Shown here piece after piece: positions 26,071-39,300 of a DNA stretch of 64,000 nt. Each line of letters starts with the position of its first letter. The stretch's first letter is position 1. The DNA lies in contig NC_080421.1 of assembly GCF_029873635.1 (NCBI RefSeq), positions 40,963,120 to 41,027,119 on the forward strand. The letters are read 5' to 3'. This DNA comes from Malania oleifera (Eukaryota > Streptophyta > Magnoliopsida > Santalales > Ximeniaceae). The notes below the pieces were generated by a model. That model did no database searches. It was given only the letters and a program-made list of their open reading frames with translations, and was not told where the DNA came from. The translations under genes were made by a program, and so were the position numbers.

Positions 26071-26226
26071 TGGGTTACTGCGGTCTGTAAGGTTCGGGTA
26101 TTTGGTCAAATGGGTTGTAAGGGAGGTGTTCGAATGGACAAAGTGGTTCGCAGAATGGTGTGAAGAAGAATCGATTGAGCTTTCCAGGGGATCTTCCATG
26201 AATGGTGCTCTCAGGCTCTGATACCA

Positions 26227-26514
26227 TGTAAGAAAATAGAAGATAGAGATGAGAGAGCTCAGAGAGCGAGGCATGGAATTTTGGAAAATACTCTGTTCAA
26301 TTAACTGAGTTTCTATGCAGATACAAGCAGTTGACTTATACACAAAATTCCTAACAAACTAACTGATTTACATACCAGAGAAACATAAGGCATCTTAATA
26401 AGGAAATATATATAAATAATAATGAAAAGAATAATCAACAAATAAAAAAATAAAAAATGAAAATAGATATAGTAGGTCATCCCGCAGCTTGGTGTGGACT
26501 CTCATCATGTAATA
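26227..26514 (-). repeat. 5' LTR of copia element A
   Basis: 288 bp. It begins TGTAAGAAAATAGA on the + strand, directly beside the primer site complement GCTCTGATACCA, and ends TGTAATA. Its partner is 4675-4953. Confidence 0.88.
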
Positions 26515-26873
26515 GCCTGCAGCAAATAGAAGATTTTACCAAGTCAAAAAGTGTCATTAGTCATGCCTCAAACATCCGAGAGGATATATATGCCTCAAGC
26601 ACATTCGTGGAATGAAACTCCAAATCCGTCTTCATAGAGGACTGAAACTATTCCTCCAACTTCGGGTAGGGTTTATGCATCTCCAGCATCTTAGAGAACT
26701 GATCATATGGTTCCATCATCTCAAAGAACTGAGCATATGGTTCCATCATCGCAGAGGACCGATACTACAATAAATTCAACATCTGAGCAGGTGTTTACGC
26801 CTCCAACATCTCAGAGGGCAGATGCTACAGTAACGTCAACCTCAGAGCGCATATATATGCCAATGGCATCTAT
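26515..26873 (+). pseudogene. MMSDH-like gene, second island of the last exon (repeat tail)
   Basis: This host island lies between elements A and D. It reads in the style of the tail: MPQTSERIYMP, then repeats such as MVPSSQRTEHMVPSSQRTDT, FTPPTSQRADATVTS and TSERIYMPMAS. The repeat grammar alternates S-Q-R-T/A-D with S-E-R-(I/V)-Y-M-P. In-frame TAGs at 26635-26637 and 26692-26694 stand where the repeat calls for Gln (S-Q-R). A base gain near 26530 shifts the frame relative to the left island. The island ends with TCTAT, the target site of D. The role of the tail is unknown. Confidence 0.8.
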
Positions 26874-27095
26874 TGTAGAGACCTGGAAAATTAAAATAAT
26901 AAGAAAAATAAAGAAAAAAATTTGGTTTGGTATAGACCAAACCCTCGATGGTTTGCTGAGAAGCTACAAAACCGTCGATGAATTTGTTTAACCACGACCT
27001 ATTAACGGTAAAATGGTGAAAATAGGTTTGGTTAAAAACCAAACTGTCTACGATTTCAGGAAAATCGTCGACGGTTTCTTCTGGCAGTAGCTTGA

Positions 27096-27103
27096 ATATA
27101 AAG
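27096..27103 (+). promoter_or_regulatory. TATA-like box of the D 5' LTR
   Basis: ATATAAAG is repeated at the matching place in the 3' LTR (40189-40196), downstream of the palindromic cluster. Confidence 0.5.
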
Positions 27104-27166
27104 ATCCTGCAACTCATTTTCTTGTTAATTCATTTCCTTTCCTCCTTCTCTCTCTAGGCTGCGGGA

Positions 27167-27221
<55 letters not shown>

Positions 27222-27894
27222 TCTCTCTCAAAACTCACCCAAATTTATGATCGGACACCACTACGGGGTTCTAGGGTCGATCTTCATCGATTTAATCGGA
27301 GCGGAGTTGTGTTTTGGGAATCCTAGGCACCACTCCAAAATTAAGGTAAGGGAGTTAATTATGTTGTTGTTATAAGATTTAACTACTTAATGGAGTGTGT
27401 GGGCCTATGAACGTTAAATAATGATAATTTCGGGGTTGAGTTTATTGAAGGCATGTAAATACAGGGGTTTGTGTGAGCGTCGTGGGCGTCGGTCTGGGAT
27501 ACTTGTAGGCACATTCTCAATAAACACGTAAGAGGAATAAGTTATGGCAGTTAGTTTTAGAAATTCTACTGGTTAAAGTATAGTATTTAATTATGGAATA
27601 TCCGTATATGATTTTCTGAATATTATAGGATATGAATTTATGGGTATGGAATTTATGGCTTTTCACAAGTTATGTACATTTGGGAAAATTCAGAAAATTT
27701 GGGTTTCAGAAAAACCCTATAGAGGATATATATTATTTTTCGTATAGCAGAGAATATGATTTTCCCATACAGTAGTAAAAATATAGTTTTCTCATATAGA
27801 TTATAGTATTCTGAGTATTACCCTAAATTGTGTGGTATGAGAAATACTAGTTTTAGTACATAGTTTTAATTCAGAATTTTAAACAACTTATTTA

Positions 27895-28080
27895 GAATCA
27901 TGATATTATAGCTATTACAGAACCATGATATTACAGCTTTTACAGAACCATGATATTATAGCTTTTACAAAACCATGATATTATAACTATTATAAAATCA
28001 TGATATTACAGCTTTTACAGAACCATGATATTACAGTTATTACAGAATCATGGTATTACAGTTATCATAGAATCATGGTA
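27895..28080 (+). repeat. 26-bp tandem array in the D 5' LTR
   Basis: About seven units built on ACCATGATATTACAGCTTTT, also present in the 3' LTR at about 40985-41170. The array therefore predates insertion and belongs to the element. Confidence 0.88.
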
Positions 28081-28395
28081 AAAAAGTAATATACAGAAAT
28101 AGTATTATATAGTATCAGAACCCTGATGGACCAAAACAGAGCACAGAGCACGGTACCATAGCTAATATAGTATAGATAGTGTAACCAAATATCTCAGATA
28201 AAGTATGGAATGATAGTCGATTGCGCCTCAGAGGAGAGTAGAGGAGCTCCCTGGTAGTCTGGACTAGGTTGAGCAGGCCAATCGTACTACAGATGGATTA
28301 TAGTTTGACTTAATCTGGTAGGCCAGCCATGGTTAAGTTCCGGCCCACGGGGCACACAATCTGATCATGCAGGGTTAATTCATGATTACAGTTAT

Positions 28396-30474
28396 TGAAA
28401 ACCAAGGTGTAGTCCTAAGAGGGGGGTGAATTGGGTTTTAAATTTTTTATTTTAATTCTTTGAAAGAATTCTTAACCCCTTGTTGATTTACCAATTACTC
28501 AGCAAAGTTTAGTTTATTGTTCAAACACACAATCCAATATTTAACACAACACAAGTAAATCAAAACTTTAAAAGTTCAAACAATCAACAACCAAAGTGTT
28601 TAATCCACAAAATACAATATTCAACACTTTGACAATTCTCAGCTTTTGTATATAGCCCTGTGTATATGAATTTGATTAAAGCCCTGTAGAGAATGAAATT
28701 GATTTTTCAATTTGCTGCACAATCAACACTCTTTCAAAAAGCTTTGACTTTAAATAAACTTTTGGTTAATATGTCTTGGGTATTGAATCAACCAATGTAC
28801 TCCCTTATGGTTTTCGCAATTTATTGATCAACCAACATACTTCCTTTTGGTTTCCACAAATCCCAAAAACAAATTAAACTTCAGCTTATTTAAAATCCAA
28901 TCCACGTAGTTCTTGTGATTAAGAAATTAAAACATCCACGTTGTTTATATGTTTATTGGAATTTAAAGAGAGTAAGGGAAAGAGAAGGAGACCAAGGTTT
29001 TTGCGAGGTTCGGCTTATCCCCAACCTACGTCCTCGCCTTATGCAAACCACCTAAGGATTCTACTGAACCAACTCTTTTCCAAGCGGAACAAAACTGTTA
29101 CACACTCCTTCAATAGGCTAGAGCACCGCCTCTCCAAGTGATACCCCACACTCGGTTATTCCTTTAATAGGCTAGAGTTGCATCTCTCCAAGTTATACCC
29201 CACACTTGGCCAACGATCCAACAACCTGGAATTGTCAAAGAAATAAGAAACAAGAGCTACGTACAATAATGCTTTCACACAAAGCAAATTAGTACAATTT
29301 CAATCACTATGCACTTCAATATTCAAATATCAATATGAAATAGAATTCAAGCTAAAGTATAGAATTCACCAATTCCTTCTCTAGATGAATATCAGCAGTA
29401 GGAATTGAGAGTATGATGGATCAACAACTCAGAAATTCAGCAAATCGGATTTTGCAATGAGTGAGCAAGAGAGAACTTTGTTTGCAAGATTGCTTACAAT
29501 ATATTTTTCAATTCTTGGTGAGCTATGATTTGTAAAACCATGTATTTATAGCCTTAGAAAAGTATTTTCATGATTCCCAAGTTTACTAGGAATATTTCAC
29601 AAGTTTTCTTTAATTTTTGGGCTCAAGCAACCTAAATTTGAAATTTAAAACATTTAAATTTTTTTACCGTTAACAGTGTTTAGATGTCTGAGTTATTGAG
29701 TTTAGTTATTTGAGGTTCCTTAATGCTTTAAAAAATTTTAACTGGATACAGGGTCAGACGTCTGAAGCATAGGTTCAGACTTCTGAAGTTCCTGTTCAGA
29801 CCACTGAACTGACCGTTCTGATGTCTGAAGGTGTTCAACCTGTTCTGTGTTATAAAAATAAAATCTTTAGTCTTCTAAATTAAATCTTCAGACTTCTGAA
29901 GAAATTCTTCAGCCGTCTAAGGATTCTCCTTAGTCGTCCGGGCAGACCACTTTCAGTTTTTTTTTAGCTTTTATTTCAAAAGTCATTTTTGCTCTCTTGC
30001 TTTGCTTCTTCATAAAACATTTTTCGGGTTTTGAAATAAGGTCTCTAAGTCCATAATTAACCCTATAAGAGTTTCAAACATATTTTCATAAGATATTTAA
30101 AACATGAAGTACTTACATGAAGACTTATTATGACTTTAGACATTCTAAGCGCTTGAGTCTTCATACTTGTTTTTCTTTAAGCTCTCTTGCTTTGCTTTTC
30201 TTTCTTTTTCTTGCTTTTCTTTCAGCTTTGACATACTTTAAGCTCTTTAACATCCATGCTCTCATATTCTTCAAGCTTTGATAATTCATCCTTGAATCCA
30301 TGCTTTAAGCTTCATATGATCATCCTTATTTGAAATATAAGCTTTCATGAATCCTTTTGAACACTTGACCTCACTTTCTTATAGTTGAGTCTTGAAATGT
30401 TATCGCTTAACTAAATATGTTAAGTTTCACTTGTTTGTTAGCATCAAAATAGGATGTTAAGCCTTGTAAGGCCA
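28396..30474 (-). repeat. 3' LTR of element E (full length, about 2.1 kb)
   Basis: The polypurine tract at about 30479-30496 sets the inner edge, and its first 0.54 kb matches 33848-34388. It carries a cluster of AGACGTCTGAA-type motifs at about 29690-29940, including the perfect palindrome TCAGACGTCTGA. Confidence 0.75.
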
Positions 30475-30497
30475 ATAATCTCCCCCGTTTTGATGAT

Positions 30498-31950
30498 GAC
30501 AAATAATGAGCAAAAATTTGAGTGAGCCTTAAAAAGACTCTCCTTTACAATAAGCATCATCTTAACAATATTTGTAATATCAAGATCAATATTAATACCA
30601 TTTCAATATCATACAATATCATGCTCATATCACATCAATATCATACAATATCAAGCTCATATCTCATCATTCAAAATATCATGCTCAATTTTTGCCTAAA
30701 ATTTCTCCCCATTTTGACATCAATAAAAAAAAGTAGGATATCAAGAAAAAAATGCATAAATGCTTAGGCAGTGAGCAACCATACTCAAGTTTAATTCACC
30801 GTGTATGAAAAATTTACAACAAGCTCCAAAGTAGCATGAGAAAATACAACAAATAGTACATCATAATTTTCAATGAATTCCATCAATCATAGATCATTGT
30901 TATTTATCAAGTCTAACTCCCCCTGACTTAAATGTATTTTATATTCAATAAATTCAGGTACCAATTGAAAATTTCATTAATTCATGATACTAATTGAAAA
31001 TTAGAGAAAGATCATAATACAAGCAATGAGTCATAATACTCCCCCTGAATTCAATACATTCAGATTTGATACCAATTATGCTTTTGAGTTTATCATCTCA
31101 TGCTTCAAATATTGATTCATATCATATATGTGCTCATGGATACTAATATCAAATACCAATATCATATCATTACCATCATAACATGCTTATGGATATAATT
31201 ATGCTGTCATGCTCAAATACCAATTGATATATTCATGGATACCAACATACTTTATAGATATTAATGCTAATGTTACGTTATGCACTACTCATGGATACTA
31301 AATTATTTATATGCCAATTTTTTTATTAATTTATCCATGTGATCCATCATTAGCATGCATGGTCAAGAATTAATTTCAGATTCATATATCAAATCATATC
31401 AAAATTCATGCTTCTAAATCATGCTCAATAACTTCATGCTAAGATTTTCAATATATAGTGAGTCATAAGTCATCAATATACGTCAGATGTTTTTTCATGT
31501 CTTTGGCACTATCAAGATATCAGCATGTAAGCATGTAGCATATTAGCATATCACATAAGTAGGGAGCATATCATTATCATTTGCATTGTACTACAATTTT
31601 ACTCAAATTGTTTCTTAAATATTTCTCATTTTTTTCAAAAGCTTTTTCTTAATCCAAATGTTCATGCAATAAGCTTGATTTTTTCTTTTCATTTTCTTTC
31701 ATATGGGTTCCCAATATTCATATTTCTTTTCAAAACTTAATACTTTCTAATTTAAGCCTTGTATGATTCATCCATTAATTGAGACCAACAATTTTCATTA
31801 GTTTCAATAAGATAAGCATTAATAAGCTTGAAAAATTTTATCCTTCTTCTCTATTTCAATTTTGTTCAATATCCTTGTATGATTTTCCGTTGATTTGATA
31901 TCAATTGAAATTGAAAGATTTAGTCATAGTATTTCATCTTGGTACCCATA
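30498..31950 (-). other. AT-rich untranslated interior of element E
   Basis: About 1.45 kb where copia pol would be expected. It is rich in ATCAT and CATGGATAC words, with no convincing coding sequence on either strand. Confidence 0.6.
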
Positions 31951-33840
31951 CTTTCTTGGGTCCGGATGGTTTAACAAGGGATGTTTCTTTTACTTTCCAT
32001 ACTTGTTAGTTTTCATATCCTTTCTTTTTAATGGACATTCAAACTTTATATGTCCCTTCTTTTTACATAGGTAGCATGTGGTGTGAGTGTAAGCATTTGA
32101 AGAAGTGCTAGCATAATTTTTAGATACTTTTGTAAAGTATCCCATGTAAAGATTCTTTTTCCTTGTATTTTCAATTCCATTGAATCCTCTGCCTTCTTTA
32201 TTTAAGGACATTCTTTGTGCCCCAATCATTTTGTCAAGATTTTCTTTTCCTTTTGTAAAGTTATAGATGATTTGGGCTTGATCCTTCCCTTTTCTTGATT
32301 TTGAGATATTTTTCTAATTTTATTCTCTAATTCAGAAATATATTGATCATTCTCATTTTCCATAGAGTATTGGGATCTTAAATCTTCTAATTCCTTCATC
32401 AACTTTTCATTCACTTTCTAATCTCTTGATTTTCAAATCTTTTTCTTTTTCAGTAAGATTTTTAGATTCTAACTCTTTTATCACAGCTTCATTCTTATTT
32501 TCTATTTTCTTGATTTTTAAATCTTTTTCTCTTTCAGCAAGTTTAAGGGATTCTAACTCCTTCATTCTTGTTTTCAAATGATGTGTATCATTTAGTCACA
32601 TTAACTAACATCTTATGCACCTTGAATAAATCATTTTGAAGTTCTTCATAAGAGGGCATACACCCATCATTGGATTCTTCTGCTGAATCATCACAAGAAC
32701 TATTTAAGGATTTGGAAGAGGAGCTTTCCTCATCGTCCCAAGCCATATAGCAAGCAACCTTTTGGTCACTTGATTCATTATCGGAACTACTTGTACTCAT
32801 ATTGTCCCAAGTAGTGGCTTTCATTGCCTTGTTCTTTTTCTTTTTAGAATCTTTCTTAAGTTTTGGACAATCTAATTTTAGGTGTTCAACTTTCTTGCAA
32901 TTACAGCATGTAGGTAGTTCTTTCTTTGTTTCTTTCTTCTTAGTTTCTTCCTTATCTAAACTTGAGTTTTGGATTTTTCTTTTGAATTTATTTTTCCTTC
33001 TTAGTATTCTTGCAAGTTTCTTGGATATGAAGGCTAGTTTATCTTCATCCATTTCATCTTCATCCTCATCACTAGAGTGTTTGTTTGAAATTTTAAAAGC
33101 AATTGATTCTTGGGTTTTAGATTTTCCACTTCTTTCATTCATAGACATTTCATATGTAAGAAGGGATCCTATGAGTTCATCTAGAGATGTGTTTTTGAGA
33201 TCTCTTCCTTCCGTAATTGCTGTAGCTTTAGGTTCTCATATTGGAGGAAGTCCTCTAAGTATTTTCCAGATCATCTCATAGGTTGAATATGTTTTTCCTA
33301 AGGCATTGAGGGAGTTTATAATATATGTGATCCTTGTATACATATTTGTTATAGTTTCGTTTGGGTTCATCTTGAAAGCTTCATACTTACTTGTGAGCAT
33401 GTCTATTCTACTATCTCTAACATCAATGGTTCCTTCATAAGTAACTTATAATTTATCCCAAATCTCTTTGGCTGATTTACATGCCATGGCCCTATTAAAT
33501 TCATTAATATCTAAGGCACAATATAGTGCATTCATGGCACTAGAGTTTACTTGCCGCATTTTATGGTCATTGTCGGTCATCTTTTTTTCTTCTTTGGGTA
33601 TTTCTTTCCCATCTACATGCTTGGTAGGAATTAAGCCACCATGTGTGACAGCCTTTCATGCTTTCCAATCCATAGTTTTAAGGTAGATTCGCATCCTTTG
33701 TTTCCAAAATATATAATTTAAACCACAAAAGATGGATGACCTAGTTAAGGATTGACCCTCTCCAAAGGGAGCTATGCCTAAGTATGCCATCTAAATCTTT
33801 ATGTAGCTGCTAGTTAGGATTTGCTACAACCTCACTCTGA
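31950..33840 (-). mobile_element. Element E gag remnant with two zinc knuckles
   Basis: On the minus strand the gag zone upstream of 33150 shows copia-type blocks (ALDINEFNRAMACKSAKEIW). An acidic/lysine-rich linker and the knuckle CCNCKKVEHLKLDC follow near 32900. After a long charged coiled-coil-like stretch there is a second knuckle CYLCKKKGHIKFEC near 32050, and the end motif GPKKVWVP. Gag with two separated knuckles is typical of large copia elements. Several breaks. Confidence 0.8.
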
Positions 33841-33847
33841 TACCAAT

Positions 33848-34388
33848 TGAAAACCAAGGTGTAGTCCCAAGAGGGGAAGTGAATTGGGTTTTAAAAATTT
33901 TCCTATATTCTTTGTAAGAATTCTTAACCCCTTGTTGATTTACCAATTACTCAACAAAGTTTAGTTTATTATTCAAACTCAAAATCTAATATTAACACAA
34001 CACAAGTAAATCAAAACCTAAGCATTAAACCAATCAACAACCAAAGTGTTTAATCCACAAAATACAATATTTAGCACTTTGACAATTCTCAGCTTTTGTA
34101 TGTAGCCCTGCGTATATGAATTTGATTAAAGCCTTGTAGAGAATGAAATTGATTTCTCAATTTGTTGCGCAATCAACACTCTTTCCAAAATCTTTGACTT
34201 TAAATAAACTTTCAATTAGTATGTCTTGGGTATTGAATCAATCAATGTACCCCCTTACGGTTTCCTCAATTTATTGATCAACCAACTTACTTCCTTTCGG
34301 TTTCCGCAAGTCCCAAAAATAAATTAAACTTTAGCTTATTTAAAATCCAATCCACGTAGTTCTTGTGATTAAGAAATTAAAACATCCA
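33848..34388 (-). repeat. 5' LTR of element E (truncated)
   Basis: It starts beside the primer site and matches the first part of 28396-30474, then passes straight into element D LTR sequence near 34389. Confidence 0.8.
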
Positions 34389-35299
34389 CACAGTTTAAAT
34401 AGAAAATGTGTATTTTAAATGGTGTAGGTGCGAGTTGTACTACGTATTTATATTAAATTGCTATTTCAGTTACAGACTAAATTAATAGTTATGTTATGCA
34501 TATAAAAACTCATCTGCCACATACTGGTAATAACTTATCCTGTCTTACTAAGAGGTGTCTCATCCCAAGAATTTTAAACATTTCAGGTAATCTAGGTAGC
34601 CAAACAGAGTGAGCTCCAAGATAGTGGAGGTGTAGCTTGAGGAAGACAGGGTATGTGTTTATTTTGGGGGACTGGGGTTATGTTTGTATAGTCCTTGGGA
34701 TTTCTAATAGTGTTTTGGGGAGGTTGTATGTATATTTTGGAAACTTAAGTAATTTGGTATTGTATATACAGTTTTGGCATGTTATGTTTTCCACTGCATA
34801 GTTAGAATGTGGATATGGATAGGAGTATCCTTGGTACCCCACTTTGGGTTCGGGTTGAATTTTATTATTATTATTTTTACCATGGTATTAGAGGTATAAA
34901 GTTAGTATTTAAAAAAATGGTAGGAAATCGGGTCGTTACAAGTTTGGTATCAGAGCCTAGGTTGTTAGGTTTTGCAGACTCTAGCAGAATACAATACCAG
35001 AGTATAGGAATGAATCTTGATGGATGATAGGAAAAGGATGGATTAGGTGTACAGTAGGATGTTGTTATGGAAGTTAAAGTGGAATTTAGGGTTTTATCTT
35101 GTGGCTTGGAGACAAAAAATTCCATAGTGGTTTCTGTGGCTTTCATGGGATGATGATTTTAGGAAAGTCATGGTAAACTATCACCGGATCTTGTTTCTGA
35201 GTGGTAAGGTAGAATCTTAAATTGGGAATATCTTATGGTTCTTAGTTAGATAGTAGTACTGTAATATTGAGGTGTTGAAATTTTAAGAATATTTTTGTT

Positions 35300-36290
35300 C
35301 TATTTTTAGGATGGACCCTGGAAATAGCAATGCTCATGCTGGAGATGGTGATGATGCGGGACCCTCTAGTATGGGCGGCAACGATTCTGAAGTGGTCCTA
35401 TGCAGTGTTACTCAGTAGGTTATGACTGAGATAGCATGAAGTTCTAAAGAATAGGACTGCCCGCCAGCTGATTAGGGCTATTCGATTATACAGTTTACCC
35501 AAATGAACCCTCCAGCCTTTTCGGGAGGCACAAATTCGATTAAGGAAGAAAATTGGCTGCAGGAGATTAAGAAAATCTTGATAGTACTGCATTGTACTGA
35601 CAAACAACGGGTGTTGTATGCCACTTTCAAGTTGACGGGGGAGGTAGAAGGATGGTGGTTAACAGTGAAGCTCTTGGAGGAGCAGGGGCCAGCACCAGTA
35701 GCACTGTCTTTGGGAAGGTTTAAGGAGATATTTTACAACCGCTACTTTCCCGCCTCCGTTAGAGATGCCAAGATGGAGGAATTCTTGAATTTGACTCAGG
35801 TTTAGCTGACAGTGCCACAGTACGCTGCAAAATTTGTGGAACTATCTAATTTTGCTCCCTTCATGATTGTAGACGAGTTTAGGAAGGTGCAAATATTTGA
35901 AAAGGGGGTGAGGCAGGAGCTTTATGAGCAGGTGGAACTATTGCAGATATTGTATTTTTCTGAGTTGGTGGATAAATCCAGCATAGCTAAGGCCAGTCGA
36001 CAAAGAGGCATAGAGGGGCAAAGTCAGAGAAAGAGACCCACGCCTACTGGGTTTCAGGCGGGTACTAGCTAGGGTCTGAGGAGGAGAAACAATGGGGGGA
36101 TAGAGACAGGAGGTAGGAATGTGGGTGTATCAAGGGAGTCAACCTACCCGATTTGTCCCAGATGTGATAGGAGGCACGTGGGGGAATGTCGTGTGGGAGA
36201 GAATGTTTGCTATCGGTGTGGGAGACCCAAACACATTACGCGGGTATGTGAAGTTGTTGAACAATGCACCAGCTTCTAGATAAATCTAGG
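35300..36290 (+). mobile_element. Gypsy D gag remnant
   Basis: Retrotransposon gag core ([33 protein letters not shown]) followed by a zinc knuckle (CPRCDRRHVGEC and CYRCG). It is close to the gag of fragment H at 1222-2142. Fossil, broken. Confidence 0.88.
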
Positions 36291-36389
36291 AAAACAATCA
36301 AGCACCCTGAGAAAATTAGTAGAGGAACACCACGCCGACATGGGTATGTGCTCTGCCACCGGGAGATGCTGAGGAGGTAGAGGATGTGG

Positions 36390-39300
36390 TGGTAGGTACC
36401 ATTTCTATATTGTTGTATAAAGTTATTGTTTTATTTGATTTAGAAGTGACTCACTCTTTCATAGCCCGAAAATTTATTAAATTATGTGGTATAGAAACTT
36501 AATCTTTAGATCTCAATTTATCAGTGGCTACGTCGACCGGGAACACAATGTTTTGTAGAAAGGTATTTAAAGATTGTCCACTCAGTATTCAGGGCAGGTG
36601 TTTGCTAGTTAACTTGGTAGTTCTAGATATACATGGTTCCGAGGTAATTCTGGGAATAGACTAGCTAGCTGCCAATTGTGCCAGTATTGACTATCATCAG
36701 AGGGAAATGGTATTCAGACCTCCAAAAGAGCAGGAGTACCGATTTGTGGGGACATGTGTGCGTTGCCCACCCCAGATTTTGTTAGTCGTTTAGGCAAGGA
36801 GATTTATTTTGGAAGGATGCTAGGGGTACTTGGCCTGTGTAAAAGAAGTGCCGAAATGGGAATTCAAGTTAGAAGATATTTTGATAGTGAAAGATTTTCC
36901 TAACGTGTTTCCAGTGGATCTGTCGGGACTGCCTCTTGATCGTGAGGTCGAGTTTACTATCAATCTACCTCCAGGAATAGCGCTGATTTCTAAAGCACCA
37001 TACATAATGGCACCAGTGAAATTGAAAGAGTTGAAAGAACATATACAAGAATTGTTGAACAAGGAGTTTATTAGGCCCAACATGTCACTCTAGGGAGTGT
37101 CGGTATTGTTTGTGAAAAATAAAGATGGGTCGATGAGAATGTGCATTGACTACTGAGAAATTAATAAAGTAGCCATCAAGAATAAATACCCGCTTCCTCG
37201 CATAGATGATTTGTTTGATCAGTTACAGGGGACACAAATTTTCTCGAAGATTGCTCTACGATTTGGGTATGATCAAATAAAAGTTAGGGCAGAAGATGTT
37301 TCAAAGATGACATTCCAGACTAGGAATGACCATTATGAATTCCTAGTTATGTCCATCGAACTAACGAATGCTCCTGCTGTATTCATGGATCTGATGAATA
37401 AGGTGTTCCATCAGTACCTAAATTAGTTTGTTGTAGTATTTATTGATGACATCCTGGTATATTCAAGGAGCCCCGAGGAGCACGAGGATCATCTAAGGAC
37501 AGTTCTATAGATATTGAGAAAAAGAAAGTTGTATACAAAATTCAAGAAGTGCAAATTTTGGTTGAAGCAAGTCACTTTTCGTGGTCATGTGGTATCTAGG
37601 GGTGGCATCTCTACGGATCCGAGTAAAATTGAGGCTATATTGGACTGGGCATGACCAAAAAATGTGTAGGAGGTCAGGAGTTTCTTGGAATTGGCAGGAT
37701 ACTACTGTCGGTTTGTAGAGGGATTCTCTAAACTATCGGGCCCTTTAACCAAATTGACCAGGAAAAGTTTGAAGTTTGAATTGACAGATGAGTGTGAACA
37801 GAGCTTCCATGAATTAAATCAACGACTCATTACTGCACTGATTCTGACAATTCCTTTGGGAGAAGAGGGTTTTGTAAATTACAGTGATGTGTCACATAAA
37901 GGGCTCAGGTGTGTTCTGATGCAGAGGGGGAGAGTTGTAGCATATGCTTCACAACAGCTCAAAAGAATATGAAAATAATTACCCTACCCATGATCTGGAG
38001 TTAGCAGCAGTGGTTTATACGTTGAAAATATGGAAATAGTATTTGTATGGGGGTATGTGTGAGATCTTTACAGTTCATAAGAGTCTGAAGTACTTTTTCA
38101 CACAAAAAGAATTAAATATGAGGCAGAGGAGGTGGCTAGATCTGATTAAAGATTATTACTGCACCACCAGTTACCACCCAGGAAAAGCTAATGTGGTAGC
38201 TAATGCTTTGAGTTGGAAATCAGTGGGTTCATTACTGTTAGCAGTGGTGACTCAGCATCCGATCTAGATGGATTTAGAAAGGCTTGGTGTGGAGCTGGTA
38301 GAGGGAAATCACCCAAGTATTTATTGCCAATCTGGTAATTTAGCTTACGTTATAGGAAAGAATTAAAGCTTCTCAGATGAAAGATGTTGAATTATTAAAG
38401 ATTATGGATAAAATGCAGAATGGTCAGGGAGCAAAGTTTAGTGTCTTAGAGGATGGAGCTTTGAGGTTCCGTACTAGACTATGCGAACATGCTGATGCTG
38501 AGACTAAGAGAGTTATTCTAGAGGAAGCACATCGGTCCCTTTATATAGTGCACCCTGGAGCACTAAGATGTAAAGGGATTTACGAGAATCTTTTTGTGGA
38601 GTAATATGAAGAAAGAAATTGCTGAATTTGTAGAGCAGTGTTTGATATGCCAGCAGGTGAAAGCTGAGCATCAAAGACCAGCGAGATCATTGCAGCCACT
38701 TCACATCTCAAATGGAAGTGCGAACATATTTCAATGAATTTTGTTATAGGATTACCACCGGCATTGCATGGACAGGACGTCATCTGGGTAGTCGTTGACC
38801 GATTGACAAAGATTGCCCATTTCCTTCCTATCAAAGTTAACTACTCCATGAGTAAGATGGCAGAATTATACATACGGGAGATAAGTTAGACTACATGGCA
38901 TGCCAGTGCACAACATTTCATCCTCAAACTAATAAACAAACAGAGAAGACTATACAGATATTAGAGGATATGTTGCGAGCTTGTGCGCTGGACTTCGGAG
39001 GTAGTTGGATAAAGTTTTTGCCATTGGTTGAATTTGCATATAATAACAGCTAATAGACCAGCATTGGGATGTCACCATATGAGGCGTTATATGGTAGGAG
39101 GTGCCAATCTCCATTATACTAGGATGAAATTGGTGAAAGACAAATTTTGGGACCAGAGTTAGTCCAATAGACTTATGATAAAGTCAGACTTATCAGAGAC
39201 AGAATCAGGGCATAAAAGTTATGCAGATACTCGCTGGCGAGAGTTGGAGTTTGATGCAAGGGACCATGTGTTTTTGAAAGTCACACCGATGAAAGGTATT

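Larger units (their letters stand above)
4675..26514 (-). mobile_element. Ty1/copia retrotransposon A, split by nested elements B and G (fossil)
   Basis: The LTRs are 4675-4953 and 26227-26514. Host repeats flank it: GCCTA (4670-4674) and GCCTG (26515-26519), one mismatch. The element reads on the minus strand. A primer site (TGGTATCAGAGC) abuts the right LTR, and a G-rich polypurine tract lies just inside the left LTR. Coding order on the minus strand is gag, protease, GAG-pre-integrase, integrase, reverse transcriptase and RNase H. Element G interrupts it in the pre-integrase region and element B within the reverse transcriptase. About 5.1 kb of its own sequence remains after removing the nested elements. 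It is broken, with several breaks besides the two insertions. It is older than B, G and C. Confidence 0.92.
28396..34388 (-). mobile_element. Copia-derived gag-only element E inside the D 5' LTR (fossil)
   Basis: Both LTR copies begin (+ strand) TGAAAACCAAGGTGTAGTC. The left copy spans about 28396-30474 and ends next to a polypurine tract (minus strand, CAAAACGGGGGAGA). The right copy spans 33848-34388 and is cut short. The primer site complement (CTCTGATACCAATT) lies left of 33848. Minus-strand gag with two CCHC knuckles is present, but no protease, integrase or reverse transcriptase is seen. Either pol was lost or the family is non-autonomous. A piece of the D LTR next to the right end is also missing compared with the 3' LTR, so the right end was trimmed after insertion. 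Broken, with several breaks. Confidence 0.82.
26874..34940 (+). repeat. 5' LTR of gypsy D, interrupted by element E
   Basis: It begins TGTAGAGACCTGG and ends GGGTCGTTACA, pairing with 39962-42147. It contains a (TC)n run at about 27170-27217, an ATATAAAG box at 27096-27103, GTCGACGG palindromes upstream of that box, and a 26-bp tandem array at about 27895-28080. Confidence 0.88.

Noticed and set aside
25060-26221. Plus-strand frames opposite copia A gag
   Set aside because: Shadows of the minus-strand gag, with no domain.
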